Virus record (IMG/VR): IMGVR_UViG_3300030329_006606
Span: 24,817 to 88,816 of that record
Direction: 5' to 3' (one strand)
Source of the DNA: a virus
Length of the DNA: 64,000 nucleotides
Below are positions 23,845-35,000 of the stretch, one piece after another; position 1 is the stretch's first letter, and each line of letters opens with the position of its first letter. The notes under the pieces are model-generated. The model worked only from the letters and a program-made list of their open reading frames with translations, did no database searches and was not told the origin of the DNA. The translations under genes and the position numbers were made by a program.

Positions 23845-26800
23845 TATTGTGGGCAATCTTCAGCTTCAGCATGTCTCCAATTTGTGTCGTCCAATCGGTC
23901 ATTTGTGTCTATGGGGGGATTATTTAAATTGTTGTTAGTTAGAGATACAAAACTCGTCCCTTGGTAACATACGACAGCGCCGACACTGTAACTAGTTACA
24001 GAATCCCAAGCATTAACCCCTTCCTCTCCACAGCAAGAATCGTCCGCATCATTTTGGCATGCTCCCGCTGTTTGTCCGGGCATACACGTAACTGAAGTAT
24101 AATCACAACAATCACTTATATTCCATCCGCTCCATAGACAATTATAGAATGTCCAATCACCAGTAGTATCCACCCAAGTTGACCCCGAAGCATTATATGT
24201 AGCCTCTGATATGGGGTAGGCACTAGCACAAACCGTATCTCCACCCGGGATTGTGACCAATCCATGGTTACAAGCTTGATTATTTAGGCAGCCTACGCTA
24301 TGATTATCCTTACACTCCTTAGTATAGTAGGTGCAGCCCTCCTCAGGCCAACAAGTTTCCAACCTAAAGTAATCATATCCACTCGGACAGGATGGATCAG
24401 GATCACCGGTACTGTTTGTACAATTAGCGTTCGCTGTAACAGATATCGGACCGTTGTTCGGACAATTGGCCGCAGCGCCAAAATTTGCTCCAAGACACAT
24501 ATTTAATCCCACGGGAAACGGGAAGATGGGCGACGTGACGGGGAAAAAAGGCATGTAATCAATGGAGGCCGCCACGTAATTTCCGTTTGTTATGGCCCAA
24601 TACTTTTTGACACCAATATCAAGTGACTCAAGCTTAATAGCGCCATTAACCGTACCGTCATGATTCATAAGGTTGAACACCGCTGGATAAGGCCAGGGGT
24701 TTGTGGCGTGGTAACATGGCAAAACCTCGTTTATATAAGTTCCATTATACTGTGAATCTGACCCTGTGAAACCAGAGACATCGACACAACACCTATTTGT
24801 AGGTTCACCGCTACAATTTGATTGCGAAACTAATGCCGCGTCAAATGCAGCGTCTGCAGGGTTTGGGTTATTTTGCTGACAAAGATCTATATAAGTTTCA
24901 ATCGGCACGCTCCAATTAAATGTACACGGATCACCCGCTTCTATACCTTGGTCCGAAGAATTTGCGCTTATATAGTAACTTCCTGCGTCCGTGTCACACC
25001 TCAGACAACAATCCCCCGGCGGAGCAGTTGTGGTTGTTGAGGTTGTCGTCACCACGACCGGCGGATCACAACACAACACAATAAATTCGTTACCACCAGC
25101 ATAATCATCTTGCTCCGCTGTATTGAAACCAGCGAACGCATTCCAATTAAAAGTTATTACCCCACCCGGGGGCACCTCTTGCCCGTTAACGGTTATACAC
25201 CCCGTTTGTCCAGTGTTTGTAAATTTAGCAGTTTTAGTCAGATCTGCGGGGTTAACCTGAGGAGCACAATCAGAGTACTGATTATACCAAACTTTGAAAG
25301 TTTTATCCTCCGTATAACTACCCGTAGCAATCTCAGGGCTTGGAGGCGCCGCTTCACAATCAGGATGAGCATCTACATTAAGAGACATAGCGCCTTCGTT
25401 CATGTTGTCCCACCATACTGTAGGATCATTACCCACCTTAACGTATAAATCTAAATCAGGACACCCATTCTGCACCAAAGGGGTCGGCGTTGTTCCTGTC
25501 GTCGTCGTTGTCGGTGCAACAGTCGTAGTAGTTGTTGTCGCTGTTCGATAGCATGGATCACACGGAAAAACAGGGGACACCAAACACAAACAGGGGTAGA
25601 AACTTGCGTACTCTGGAGCAGTATCCGTGGAGATCCAAACATAATCACCATACGCCGAATCCGTACCCTTGTGTGACGTAATGGGCGGCGACTGGATCGG
25701 ATGATTCCAGAACGGATCATTACTGTCTATAACTTTATACGTGGTCACCGATTGTTGCGCCTCCTCCAATGCACAACCCGGAACTGAACCAGCGCCGTGT
25801 GCATAAAGAATATCACCAGCATTAATACCTTCATTACTATTAAGCCATTTTTTAACGGGTTGGGCCTGCGGCGGACACTGACCGGGTGGGTAACAGGCAC
25901 TATTCCCCCATCCCCCTAGCCCCGGAGTCCATGTTTGACTATAACAGTTATTTGCCCCACAACATTCACATGGACAAGGATCTGGAGTTGTTGTCGTTCC
26001 CGCCGCGGTTGTTGTTGTCGTTCCCGCCGCGGTTGTTGTCGTTCCCGCCGCGGTTGTTGTTGTCGGCGCTGCGGTTGTTGTTGTCGTGGCCCCACCACAC
26101 TCACAATCATCACCCGCGCCAGTCATATCATTACAACTATTACCCATCCAGTGGTCTTGTATTACATCCGCATTATCACAATCAAGATTCGTAACGCTTA
26201 TATTACCAATGCATTGGCCCCCGATCTTTACGCACTCAAAGCAGTCATCGCCGTTGCCGGTATCTTCACACGCACCATGACAGTCCTCTCCTGTGGTTCC
26301 ATAATTGTCACAAAAAGTTACTTGCTGTCCATCGCAAACCCTAGTGCCAGAGTATACTCTTTTATGACAACCCTGACGCAGTGCCGGTGAGCACACTTGA
26401 GGACATGAGCCGGTACATAGCGGACACATATATACTTCATGATGGATAAGCCAAGACTGCCCCGTTACTCTTTTGTACCCCCACTGCCAACAACATGGGT
26501 CGTTTGAAATTGAATTATTTGCAATCCAAGTATCCACCATTCCCTGAATATGATTGACAATCATAGTTTGAGTAGGAAAATTGGTTATCCCTGCATTATA
26601 AAAATGTTGAAGCGTAATAGTTTGGTTATGCCCACAACCGGACCCAGTACTTGAGCCATTCCACCCAGAAGGACAAGACGTCGTAGTGGTCCCAGAAGCC
26701 GTCGTAGTGGTCCCAGAAGCCGTCGTAGTGGTCCCAGAGGAGCAAGCATTACAGTTTGAGTCTACGTCCCAATAACCACCTTGACCAGTAAAAGCTATTT

Positions 26801-28172
26801 CTTGGGTTACTTCGTAACAACATTGGTGAGCGACCCCAGCAATTTTAATAACGTCACCTATATTTAAATCTATAACCCCAATAAGGGTGCTGGCGTCTTG
26901 TGATAGTTTTCTGTTTGATACTTCCCCGGTCGGGGCGACTCCACTACACGAGAAGCCTTGGTTCGCGCACAACTGTAGACTATATCCTTTATAGTTTGGC
27001 GCGACCGTTGTCGTCGTTGTTGATGTCGTCGTCGTTGTCGGTGCAACAGTCGTAGTAGTTGTTGCATTGCAGTATGAAATCATTGGAGCTCTATAATTCT
27101 CCAAGCAATCTCTCATTCGGTCCGCTTGACCTTGAGTGAATAACCCCATACAATGATCGGCTGAGTAATCCATGTAGTTCTCCCACATGTCATATTCATC
27201 TGGATTTTCATGCATGCAACTGTTTGAATTAACCCCCGTATCCGGATCTGCTCCCGGACAATAGAGAGTCCCTAGGGCGGGGTCACGCCACGCACCGCAG
27301 CCGTCTGTTCCCGCTGTACTAGAACCACACCAAGTATGATCGTAGCCCTGACGAGGTGTGTCCGTAACATAATCATCTTGCTGGCAATCGCCATCACCCC
27401 ATATATGTCGTAAATTAAAAAAATGTCCAAGTTCGTGAGTAAGGGTTCTCCCCTCGTCGTAGCCATTTATGCCACCCGCAACAGTGCCCTTTTTCCAACT
27501 TTGAAGATTTATGACCACGCCTTGGATTGGGGCACCCATAGTCGAGTTCTGAGGGTGCCATGATGGAAATGATGCATAACCAAAAAGAATTGAATTTGGG
27601 TTGGCTGGATTATATATTTGCCCAATCCATATATTTAAAACTGTTGTGTTTGATTCGTTAGTGCTTGCTCCACCCACGGGGTCACTCCCACCTTGCGAGC
27701 TCATTTTAATCTCATCACCTATAGGGTAGCCGGTGATAGGCGCAGAAACATCTGTTCTACCTGTGGACGGATCCCATTCAAGCTCTATACCTACATCTGC
27801 AGCCCTACTAGCCCACCTTGCCGGAATGTCTGCGTTCGTTTTTCTGAAATCTTCATTTACTTTATCTATGCCAGCTTGGATTTCCGCATCACTCAAGATT
27901 CCCGGATTTAAAAGACAAACATGTACATGACAACACACCTTATAAACCGTTTGCTGAGATGAAAATAAACCAAAAATGTCACTTTCTCTTGCTTCTCTTA
28001 CTTTTTTAAGTCTTTCTAAGGATTCTAGCTCTTTTTGTATATATAATTGTTTTGATTCTTCTGGGTAGTTTTCGTATATTTTTTTAATATAAGAAGAGGT
28101 CGAGCAACGCCGACCAGTATCGTCTACTGGGTCGTTCCATGGCAAGATTATTTTTGGCTCTTTTTTACTCAT
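23844..28172 (-). CDS. Giant M43 (pappalysin-like) metalloprotease with mucin-like and Cys-rich modules, 1442 aa
   Basis: Residues 1-70 resemble an M43 propeptide with C23 in RRCSTSSYIK and a following Glu/Lys-rich helix. The peptidase domain (about 75-370) has HELGHFFNLRHIWGDGDC (zinc motif from H246), DDYVTDTPRQG and the Met-turn ENYMDYSADHCM, close to cytophagalysins. Asn replaces the usual metzincin Gly, as in some M43 members. After that come Thr-rich linkers, several Cys-rich modules and one copy of a recurring domain containing PDLDLYVKV and FKVWYNQYSDC. No signal peptide is visible, so it is more likely virion-borne or released on lysis than Sec-exported. It has no clear ribosome site; a candidate late promoter precedes it. 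Confidence 0.85.
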   Translation of the reverse strand: MSKKEPKIILPWNDPVDDTGRRCSTSSYIKKIYENYPEESKQLYIQKELESLERLKKVREARESDIFGLFSSQQTVYKVCCHVHVCLLNPGILSDAEIQAGIDKVNEDFRKTNADIPARWASRAADVGIELEWDPSTGRTDVSAPITGYPIGDEIKMSSQGGSDPVGGASTNESNTTVLNIWIGQIYNPANPNSILFGYASFPSWHPQNSTMGAPIQGVVINLQSWKKGTVAGGINGYDEGRTLTHELGHFFNLRHIWGDGDCQQDDYVTDTPRQGYDHTWCGSSTAGTDGCGAWRDPALGTLYCPGADPDTGVNSNSCMHENPDEYDMWENYMDYSADHCMGLFTQGQADRMRDCLENYRAPMISYCNATTTTTVAPTTTTTSTTTTTVAPNYKGYSLQLCANQGFSCSGVAPTGEVSNRKLSQDASTLIGVIDLNIGDVIKIAGVAHQCCYEVTQEIAFTGQGGYWDVDSNCNACSSGTTTTASGTTTTASGTTTTSCPSGWNGSSTGSGCGHNQTITLQHFYNAGITNFPTQTMIVNHIQGMVDTWIANNSISNDPCCWQWGYKRVTGQSWLIHHEVYMCPLCTGSCPQVCSPALRQGCHKRVYSGTRVCDGQQVTFCDNYGTTGEDCHGACEDTGNGDDCFECVKIGGQCIGNISVTNLDCDNADVIQDHWMGNSCNDMTGAGDDCECGGATTTTTAAPTTTTAAGTTTTAAGTTTTTAAGTTTTPDPCPCECCGANNCYSQTWTPGLGGWGNSACYPPGQCPPQAQPVKKWLNSNEGINAGDILYAHGAGSVPGCALEEAQQSVTTYKVIDSNDPFWNHPIQSPPITSHKGTDSAYGDYVWISTDTAPEYASFYPCLCLVSPVFPCDPCYRTATTTTTTVAPTTTTTGTTPTPLVQNGCPDLDLYVKVGNDPTVWWDNMNEGAMSLNVDAHPDCEAAPPSPEIATGSYTEDKTFKVWYNQYSDCAPQVNPADLTKTAKFTNTGQTGCITVNGQEVPPGGVITFNWNAFAGFNTAEQDDYAGGNEFIVLCCDPPVVVTTTSTTTTAPPGDCCLRCDTDAGSYYISANSSDQGIEAGDPCTFNWSVPIETYIDLCQQNNPNPADAAFDAALVSQSNCSGEPTNRCCVDVSGFTGSDSQYNGTYINEVLPCYHATNPWPYPAVFNLMNHDGTVNGAIKLESLDIGVKKYWAITNGNYVAASIDYMPFFPVTSPIFPFPVGLNMCLGANFGAAANCPNNGPISVTANANCTNSTGDPDPSCPSGYDYFRLETCWPEEGCTYYTKECKDNHSVGCLNNQACNHGLVTIPGGDTVCASAYPISEATYNASGSTWVDTTGDWTFYNCLWSGWNISDCCDYTSVTCMPGQTAGACQNDADDSCCGEEGVNAWDSVTSYSVGAVVCYQGTSFVSLTNNNLNNPPIDTNDRLDDTNWRHAEAEDCPQ
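25983..26075 (-). repeat. Tandem repeats coding Thr/Ala/Gly linker
   Basis: About four imperfect copies of a 21-24 nt unit coding (A)AGTTTT(T) inside the 1442 aa protein. The copies differ mainly by addition or loss of one Thr codon, which suggests replication slippage. Confidence 0.75.
26680..26738 (-). repeat. 21-nt tandem repeat, 2.8 copies, coding ASGTTTT
   Basis: Two perfect 21 nt units and a 17 nt partial third (26680-26700, 26701-26721, 26722-26738). The whole 59 nt block is identical to 29709-29767 in the neighbouring 3001 aa gene. Confidence 0.9.
27405..27437 (-). other. M43 zinc-binding motif of the 1442 aa protein
   Basis: Codes HELGHFFNLRH starting at residue 246. The three His are the expected zinc ligands and the Glu the catalytic base. 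Together with the later NYMDYS Met-turn (near 27160-27185) it defines an apparently active metzincin. Confidence 0.88.
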
Positions 28173-28231
28173 TTCTTATATATATTCTTCAATAATTACA
28201 CTTTTTGAATAAATTAAATTACGATGACTCA
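28173..28231 (-). promoter_or_regulatory. Candidate late promoter element
   Basis: On the plus strand AATTACACTTTTT lies at 28194-28206 (minus: AAAAAGTGTAATT), 22 nt before the ATG at 28172. The identical 13-mer occurs at 55165-55177. TGTAAT could serve as a -10 box; no good -35 is seen. Confidence 0.45.
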
Positions 28232-28999
28232 TTATGTAGGCGGCGGAGCAACCGTTGTCGTACAAGGATTACACTCCGGACACTCTTCATTAGGGTCTAC
28301 AGGCTCCCTTACATCCTCACAATTACAATCTTCACCATCATCACCACAAGGAGGAATAACTGGTTTAGGGAATGTTGGCGGACACGGGGTAGTAGTCGTA
28401 GTAGCAGAACATGGCCATTCTAATAAAAATTCAACCGTATAACTACAATCTGGCGGCAACGTAGTCGTAGTTGATGTTGTTCCACACGGCCACCCCAAAG
28501 AAAACTCAACTGTATAACTACAATCCCCCGGAGGAGTAGTTGTGGTTGTTGAGGTTGTCGTAGTTGGCGGCACGGTGGTAGTGCTTATTCCACCACAATC
28601 ACAATTAATGTTGGTTCCACCTAAGGTTACCCATTCGTCATTGAGTCCATCTTCACAATCACCAAATCCTTGCCCATAGTAAGCCAGACCATAACTGTCT
28701 GGGCCCATTAAGTAGTCTAAGCCTTCGCTAATTATTTTAGCACAACAATCAATACCACCACAATACTGACCCCCGGCTGGATCGTTACCGGAATATGTTA
28801 TGTACGCATAGGCAGGGTCTTGTGTCCAATTCCCCATCGGGTTGTCGTGACACATCGCACAATAAGCATCGTAAATTTTAACTTGCGCACCATCGCAACA
28901 CCTTATGGCGTCGTAATAATGCCAAGGTCCAGAAGGATTATATATATAATGAAGATTTTCTCTTTCTTCACGCTGATTTATGGGCTTTTTTGGCGGCAT
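28232..28999 (-). CDS. Cys- and Thr-rich late protein, 255 aa
   Basis: Starts MPPKKPINQREERE. The first 140 residues are rich in Cys and Tyr/Gly (IRCCDGAQVKIYDAYCAMC, CGGIDCCAK). Then come Thr tracts separating two near-identical segments, CSYTVEFSLGWPC and CSYTVEFLLEWPC, and a Pro/Asp/Cys-rich end. The CSYTVEF segments look like the first strand of the DLDLYVKV domain found in its giant neighbours, here cut short and duplicated. Likely a small virion surface or fibre component. No enzyme motif. Confidence 0.75.
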   Translation of the reverse strand: MPPKKPINQREERENLHYIYNPSGPWHYYDAIRCCDGAQVKIYDAYCAMCHDNPMGNWTQDPAYAYITYSGNDPAGGQYCGGIDCCAKIISEGLDYLMGPDSYGLAYYGQGFGDCEDGLNDEWVTLGGTNINCDCGGISTTTVPPTTTTSTTTTTPPGDCSYTVEFSLGWPCGTTSTTTTLPPDCSYTVEFLLEWPCSATTTTTPCPPTFPKPVIPPCGDDGEDCNCEDVREPVDPNEECPECNPCTTTVAPPPT

Positions 29000-29023
29000 T
29001 TTTTATTTTCCATTTTATCTTCA

Positions 29024-32000
29024 TTAAAAGCCCTCGTCGTAAGCTCGGCAATCAGCGCAATCACTAAAGCCACCCATGGTTATGGTACTTGTACCACTCA
29101 AGGAAGATGTGCTCAGAATTTCTGCACATACCCAATACCCAGAGCTCGTAGATGACACAAAATCTCCAACGCTGTGGGGGCCGATAGCGTTTGCATCGTC
29201 CCATATTTCAATGGAGCCCGCCACGCACGAACCATCGTAGACTCGAACTTGATAATTAGGATCGCCTCCGCCCCCGGGGTCTTCAGTGGTCGTTGTAGAA
29301 GGAGGAGCAGACGTAGTCGTTGTTGGCTGCGTGCAGCTTGCGTCATAAGACAAGTTGTTTTGACCTCCCATATACCCATGATTCCAGCATTCATAACTTA
29401 CAGTTCCATAGTTTGAACTAACAGTTATTGTTATATCACCATAGAAATATTGATATGAGTTTCCATCAAGGGCGGTTTTTGTCCCCTGACTAGTTGTACC
29501 AGTATAAGATATTTGAGATGTTTTTCCATTGTTCAATATTGCTATCGGATGAGCCGAAGGGACACCTGTCAATACATATGTGCCAGTAGTCGTTTTATAA
29601 CTACCATAAGATCCTCCAAAAATATAACTATTAACACCATTAACCGTAGAGAAAGTTACAGCATTAGAAGCAGTTAAACATATATTGTTTGGTGCTGCTG
29701 TAGTAGTCGTCGTAGTGGTCCCAGAAGCCGTCGTAGTGGTCCCAGAAGCCGTCGTAGTGGTCCCAGAAGCCGTCGTTGTAGTGGTCCCTGCGGCTGTAGT
29801 CGTAGTCGCAGCATTACATTTATCTACAAACCCGACACAGTTATTCTCTCCAGCAATCCAACTTAATACAGTAGTATCATTGTGGGAATTCATATCGTTA
29901 CATTGCGCCTCAGTCATCATACCACACCCCAGCGTTTGCGAAGAACCAGCAAGGAAACAACACATACCAACCGGCGCCGTCGTAGTTGTTCCCGGTGCTG
30001 GGGTAGTGCTTGTAGTCGTACCGCCAGCGCAACAGCTTGTTTCCTGAAGGCTTGCTGGCAGGTTGTTTGATACAGGGTCGCAATAATCATCCTTACATTC
30101 CTGAAGCGTGCTGTAACCAGCTACCTGCCAATTAGGAAGCGTGGACATACCAACTTCAGTGCAAACCTGACACGGTTCAGAAGATGCAATTTGCTGTACG
30201 GCCACCTCCATCTCAACAAGAGGTTCGCATGATGGGCACCACTCAACCACAATTGGACTACCATCTTCATTAACAAAATTGACCCCAACCGGCTCAGGCA
30301 TAAGCCCGCTGTCATAATCTCTTGCCCATACATAAAGGTTGGAATTATCTGCCCCCATCCAGCCAAAAACAGTGTGTTCAACAACCCACATACATTCAGT
30401 GGTGTTGTTTTGGCCTAACGATGCTTCGGGGCAATTATCTAAATGATAATAAATTGAATGGGTGCCATTTACATCGTTAGAATAATAAACCCCATTATAT
30501 TTGCTCGCGTCAGGTCTAGCGTTACTATCTTTAACGCCAATCACTTGAATACATTTTTTTGGTCTTGGCGCCGGAGTGGTTGCCACCGGTAAAGGTAGTG
30601 CGATAATATCACAACGCCAGTCTGGAACAAATCCAAATCCAGTCGAGGCCTGAGCCCCACCTACATTTCCCTGCCAAGGCACATTTGGGAACGTCAAGGG
30701 TCCGCCGACCACGCCTCCGCCCCAAGGATATTTACTGCTCGGTGGACTTGGCCAAGCCGCCGCGCAAGCCTCCTTGATGAGATCTATATTTCCCACTGTG
30801 CAATTTGGTGGTGTAGCTGAATCCATAACTACTCCGCCCGCCGGAACGATCTTACTGCTAATATGCCACACCTTATATTCATGCTTGATTCCGGCATTGT
30901 CCCACCAATCTTCTTTCTTCGCGCATTGAATACAGCACTCTGCATCACCACCGGCAGGAGGATCGCCACAGTCTTTAACGCTGACCGCTCCTCCCGTCAC
31001 CGTTACGTTAGCTGGGGTGGCTTTATTACATTCTTGAATAGCCAAGTTCCAATTTGGATCGCTATTATTCCAATTTTGAAGAGTAAATTTGGTTGTTATT
31101 TTCCATGAAACCATATTTGTTGTTGGGCTTGCGGCGAAACATTCTATACAATGCTCAGGTACGTTGTCACCGCATAACGTTTCACAAGCCGCTTTGTTTA
31201 CATTAGTTATGCCCGCGATCCACTTATTACCCACACCATACCTCTCTTCACATTCCTGCTTGGTTAAAACGACACAATCGCTCAACCCGTCCCCTTGTAC
31301 ACCCACTGGCGGTGCGGCGGTAGTAACAGGTTCACAACAAGGAAGCGCCAAGCCGCTAATACAAACAGACGCTTTACATTCTTCTTTGTTTAGAAAGAGG
31401 TCGTTTGGATATTCTTGATCGCATAATTCACACGAAGGCCACCGTTCGGTCCTTAGATTCTCCCCACCGAAACCATTTATTAAATGAACCCTAAAAGGAT
31501 TTTCGCTTTCGTTTTCGTTTTCGTTCGTTCCTCCCCCACAACAACCATTGACCCCGTCACCACAATAAAATTCTTTACATTTTTCTTCCGATTCCCATCC
31601 ATTCTGTTGCGCGTTGTCACAGCTAGGACACCTGTTACACGGATTCGCGCTACATACAGCCCCCTGAGTCCATTGAACACCCGCCTTATCATCTAGACAT
31701 TCTTTTTGTGTGAGATTATCGTGGCATTCCGCATTTCCATCAACGTCTTCCACGCAGCAAGCACCTCGACCGTTCGTGGTTGGAGGTAACACCGGCTTAC
31801 AACACAAGCCCTTTTCAGTTGGCCTCCCTCTATTCGTACAATCTACGTGTTCGCATTTTTTGCCCGCACCTTTCCAATCTACGACAAGAATGCCCGGGCT
31901 GGCGCCCCAACTCAGACATTGCGCCTGAGTCATTAATCTACAGTCCGGACCAAAGCGCCCAACGGCATGAAAACAGCACGGCCCTATTGGTGGCGGCGTT

Positions 32001-35000
32001 GTCCCCGGAGTGCAAGCGCAATTGGCGGGTTCGACAATTAGAGTATGTACGAGATTTGGATTATTTGAATCAGGAAACCACGCGCTGCTGGCAGGCTCAT
32101 TACCATATGCCTGACCCATTACCCAATCGCTTCCAATGGCACACGTGCACCCGCCAACAGAGACGACCTGAGACCGTGATGAAATCTCGTTTTCATCTTC
32201 AATAGCTCGCATCCCCCACGCCGGATTAGCCGCTGAACCGTCACACATACAAGCGTCGTGCTGTTGTTGCCGTGAATGCCTCTTCCAAGCTTCACGACAC
32301 GCTATAATAGCTTGTCTTGGTTTATCCAAAGGATTATAAGTCAATTTAATATACCAACCTTCCTGACAGCTATTTGTGCATTGCACGCAGTAATCCTGCG
32401 GCGGTGGCGTTGTCGCCTGATTTAAACAAAGCGAAGCGTCACGAGGTTGAAATGCAATTGTGTTATTACCACAAGTGTAAGGCAACACCCAAGGTTTACC
32501 AGTATTCTGAAGATAAAGGTTCTTACACTCGTCACACCCTTGGGGGTCGCTGGTTTGCAGGTTGGCAGGTCCCCAGAAATACCAGCCCGACCATCCACCG
32601 CTGTTAGGATCACCCGGGGTGTCATCTAGGAAACATTCATAACAGTGCTGCCCCTGAGGGGTTGTGGATGTTGTGGGTGGAGCAGTTGTTGGAGCAACTG
32701 TTGTTGTAGGACATGTCCAAGTATCGTTTGCTTCTGGTCCACAATTTTCACCGATACCCTTTATGTATGGCAGATCGTCCATATTGATACGAGTGTCCCA
32801 CGAATTATAGTCACCGATCATACGTGAAGTATCAAGGCACAACCCGTTAGATGTATATATAGTACCATGACAATCTACTGTATCTACTCCATCAAAACTA
32901 CACGGCTCAAAGTTTAAAGTCCCGCTTCCGTCATTAGGAGTAGGATTAAAGTGAGGCTTAGGTGTATTACCAAAATTCGAAAGAGAGTGATTACGATTCC
33001 AACCGTCACTATCATCATGACAAATTTGACCCTCTTTCCAATCCCCTTGAGTCCTAAAGTGCATTCCTCTTATATTCAAACACTCGCCAATTTCGTGATC
33101 AAAAATAGTACTTATTACCTTTATATGATCTAACTGAACATCTATAACAGTCACAGATTCTTCATTATTTTTACCCTCGTTTACAGTTAATACCATCCCA
33201 TGGTCAATGTCATTCATTACATTTCCACCAGATATCCACAGAATCGCATTCATCCCCGCTTTAGATATTTGACTTAAACACCCTACACCCTTTTTACTGT
33301 TGTCACAAACATGCGCACAATTTACCCAGCTACAACATTCGAGACTCGGATTACAGGGGGTAGGAGGCACCGTAGTTTGTGTCGTAGTTGTAACCGGAGG
33401 TGCAACCGTAGTTACGGTAGGACAAGGACCAGCAAGAGTTCCATTATACTTGGGGTCTTGATTTATTTTATGAACAGAGCAGGCTTGGGTGCCGTAGATT
33501 GCTGCGGGTAAACCATCCGTTATCAATTGTGTCGCGCACGCAGCTAACGCCGTTTGCATGTTTGCTATACTTGCCCACGGATCAATAGTTAAAGAGGTAT
33601 ACCATTTTTTATTAGAGTATGGTGCGCAACCACGACACTCATAACAAAGAGTTGTAGGGGGTGTGGTGGGGGGCGTGGTCGTGCCCGTAGTTGTTGTTGT
33701 GGTTGAAGTCGTTGTAGCACAACATTCCCAAATTTCTGTCTTCTCACATTCACTATTGTATTGAGTCATATATTGACCAATATAAAATATCCCACTCATA
33801 GCCTGACCACGAGGGTGCCAACGGACAGTTGAATTGGGTCCAAAAGTAAGCTCACACGACGATCCTGAGTTGCTGCACTCAGCATTTTTTATAGATTCCT
33901 CGTTATTTATAGTTTGAGTTACCCAGTTTCCGTTGTCCGGACAAGATCCCGGACCCCACCTATGCCCGAATTGCGGCGCACGTGCAGGCCATCCACCTGA
34001 TCCGCCTTGTTTATACGGGGCTACCACAGGTTTTCCATTCGGTGTATATTGTCCCGGTACATGTTTAGTTACAGTTGATTTATAAGTCCAAGCGTATTTG
34101 TTTCCTACAAATGGTTGTCCCACCATTAAGTTCGTTGATCTTGAATCGTGACCCGGTGGCTTCACCCCGCCCGCAGGGGGGCTTGCTTGAACCCACCCGC
34201 TATTGGTTGGCCAATAAGATATTTCTAAGTCAAAACCGTACCCATCATACGGTCCAACGATTGTAACCACATTACCCTTTACGGACGTGCATAATGGATA
34301 ATCATCAGGCGCGGCCTTCTCTATCAAATCCGCAAGATTACTGGCGGATTTATCATCATCACCCAAATATTCTGCTGTTACAATAAAATCTTGCCCAGTG
34401 CGATCAACGCACATTGGATCTAATTTTGGATCACAATTCATGCCAGCACACTCTTTTGGGGGGCATTGGGTGGTAGCAGTGCTTCCAGCGGGTGTCGTAG
34501 TCGTACCTCTTGAACCCCATGGAAAAAATTTCAACGAAAATTTATCACCATTTTGGGCAGGGCTACCGCTAGACATAAACCCATTAACTTCAACCTCATA
34601 AACTATCGGGCATCCACCACATGGACTAATTCCATTGTTTTTACCGGGATTGACCGGGTTGTAAAGGTTTTTAAATATGAAATTGTTCTCAAGCCAAGCG
34701 CCGCAGTCTTCGTTTTTACGCGCAGTGCTTTTGCCTATTAAGGTTGTGACTGACGTTGAAACACCCGTTTGTTGAGTGTTGACATTCCCTTGAGTTTTTT
34801 TAATCGGTCCGGCGACAGTCATGTTATTGCAGTCTTCCCGCCAATCTTTTGGCCAATCATCATCCGCCCAGATATCTACCTTTAATGATGTAACATAACA
34901 ATTTTCTTTTAATAATCCTGTTGTTGAATCTTTTTCATATAAATAAACCTCCATATACCGGAGAGCCCCATATTTGTTCGTTACGTTTTTCGCGGTTAAA

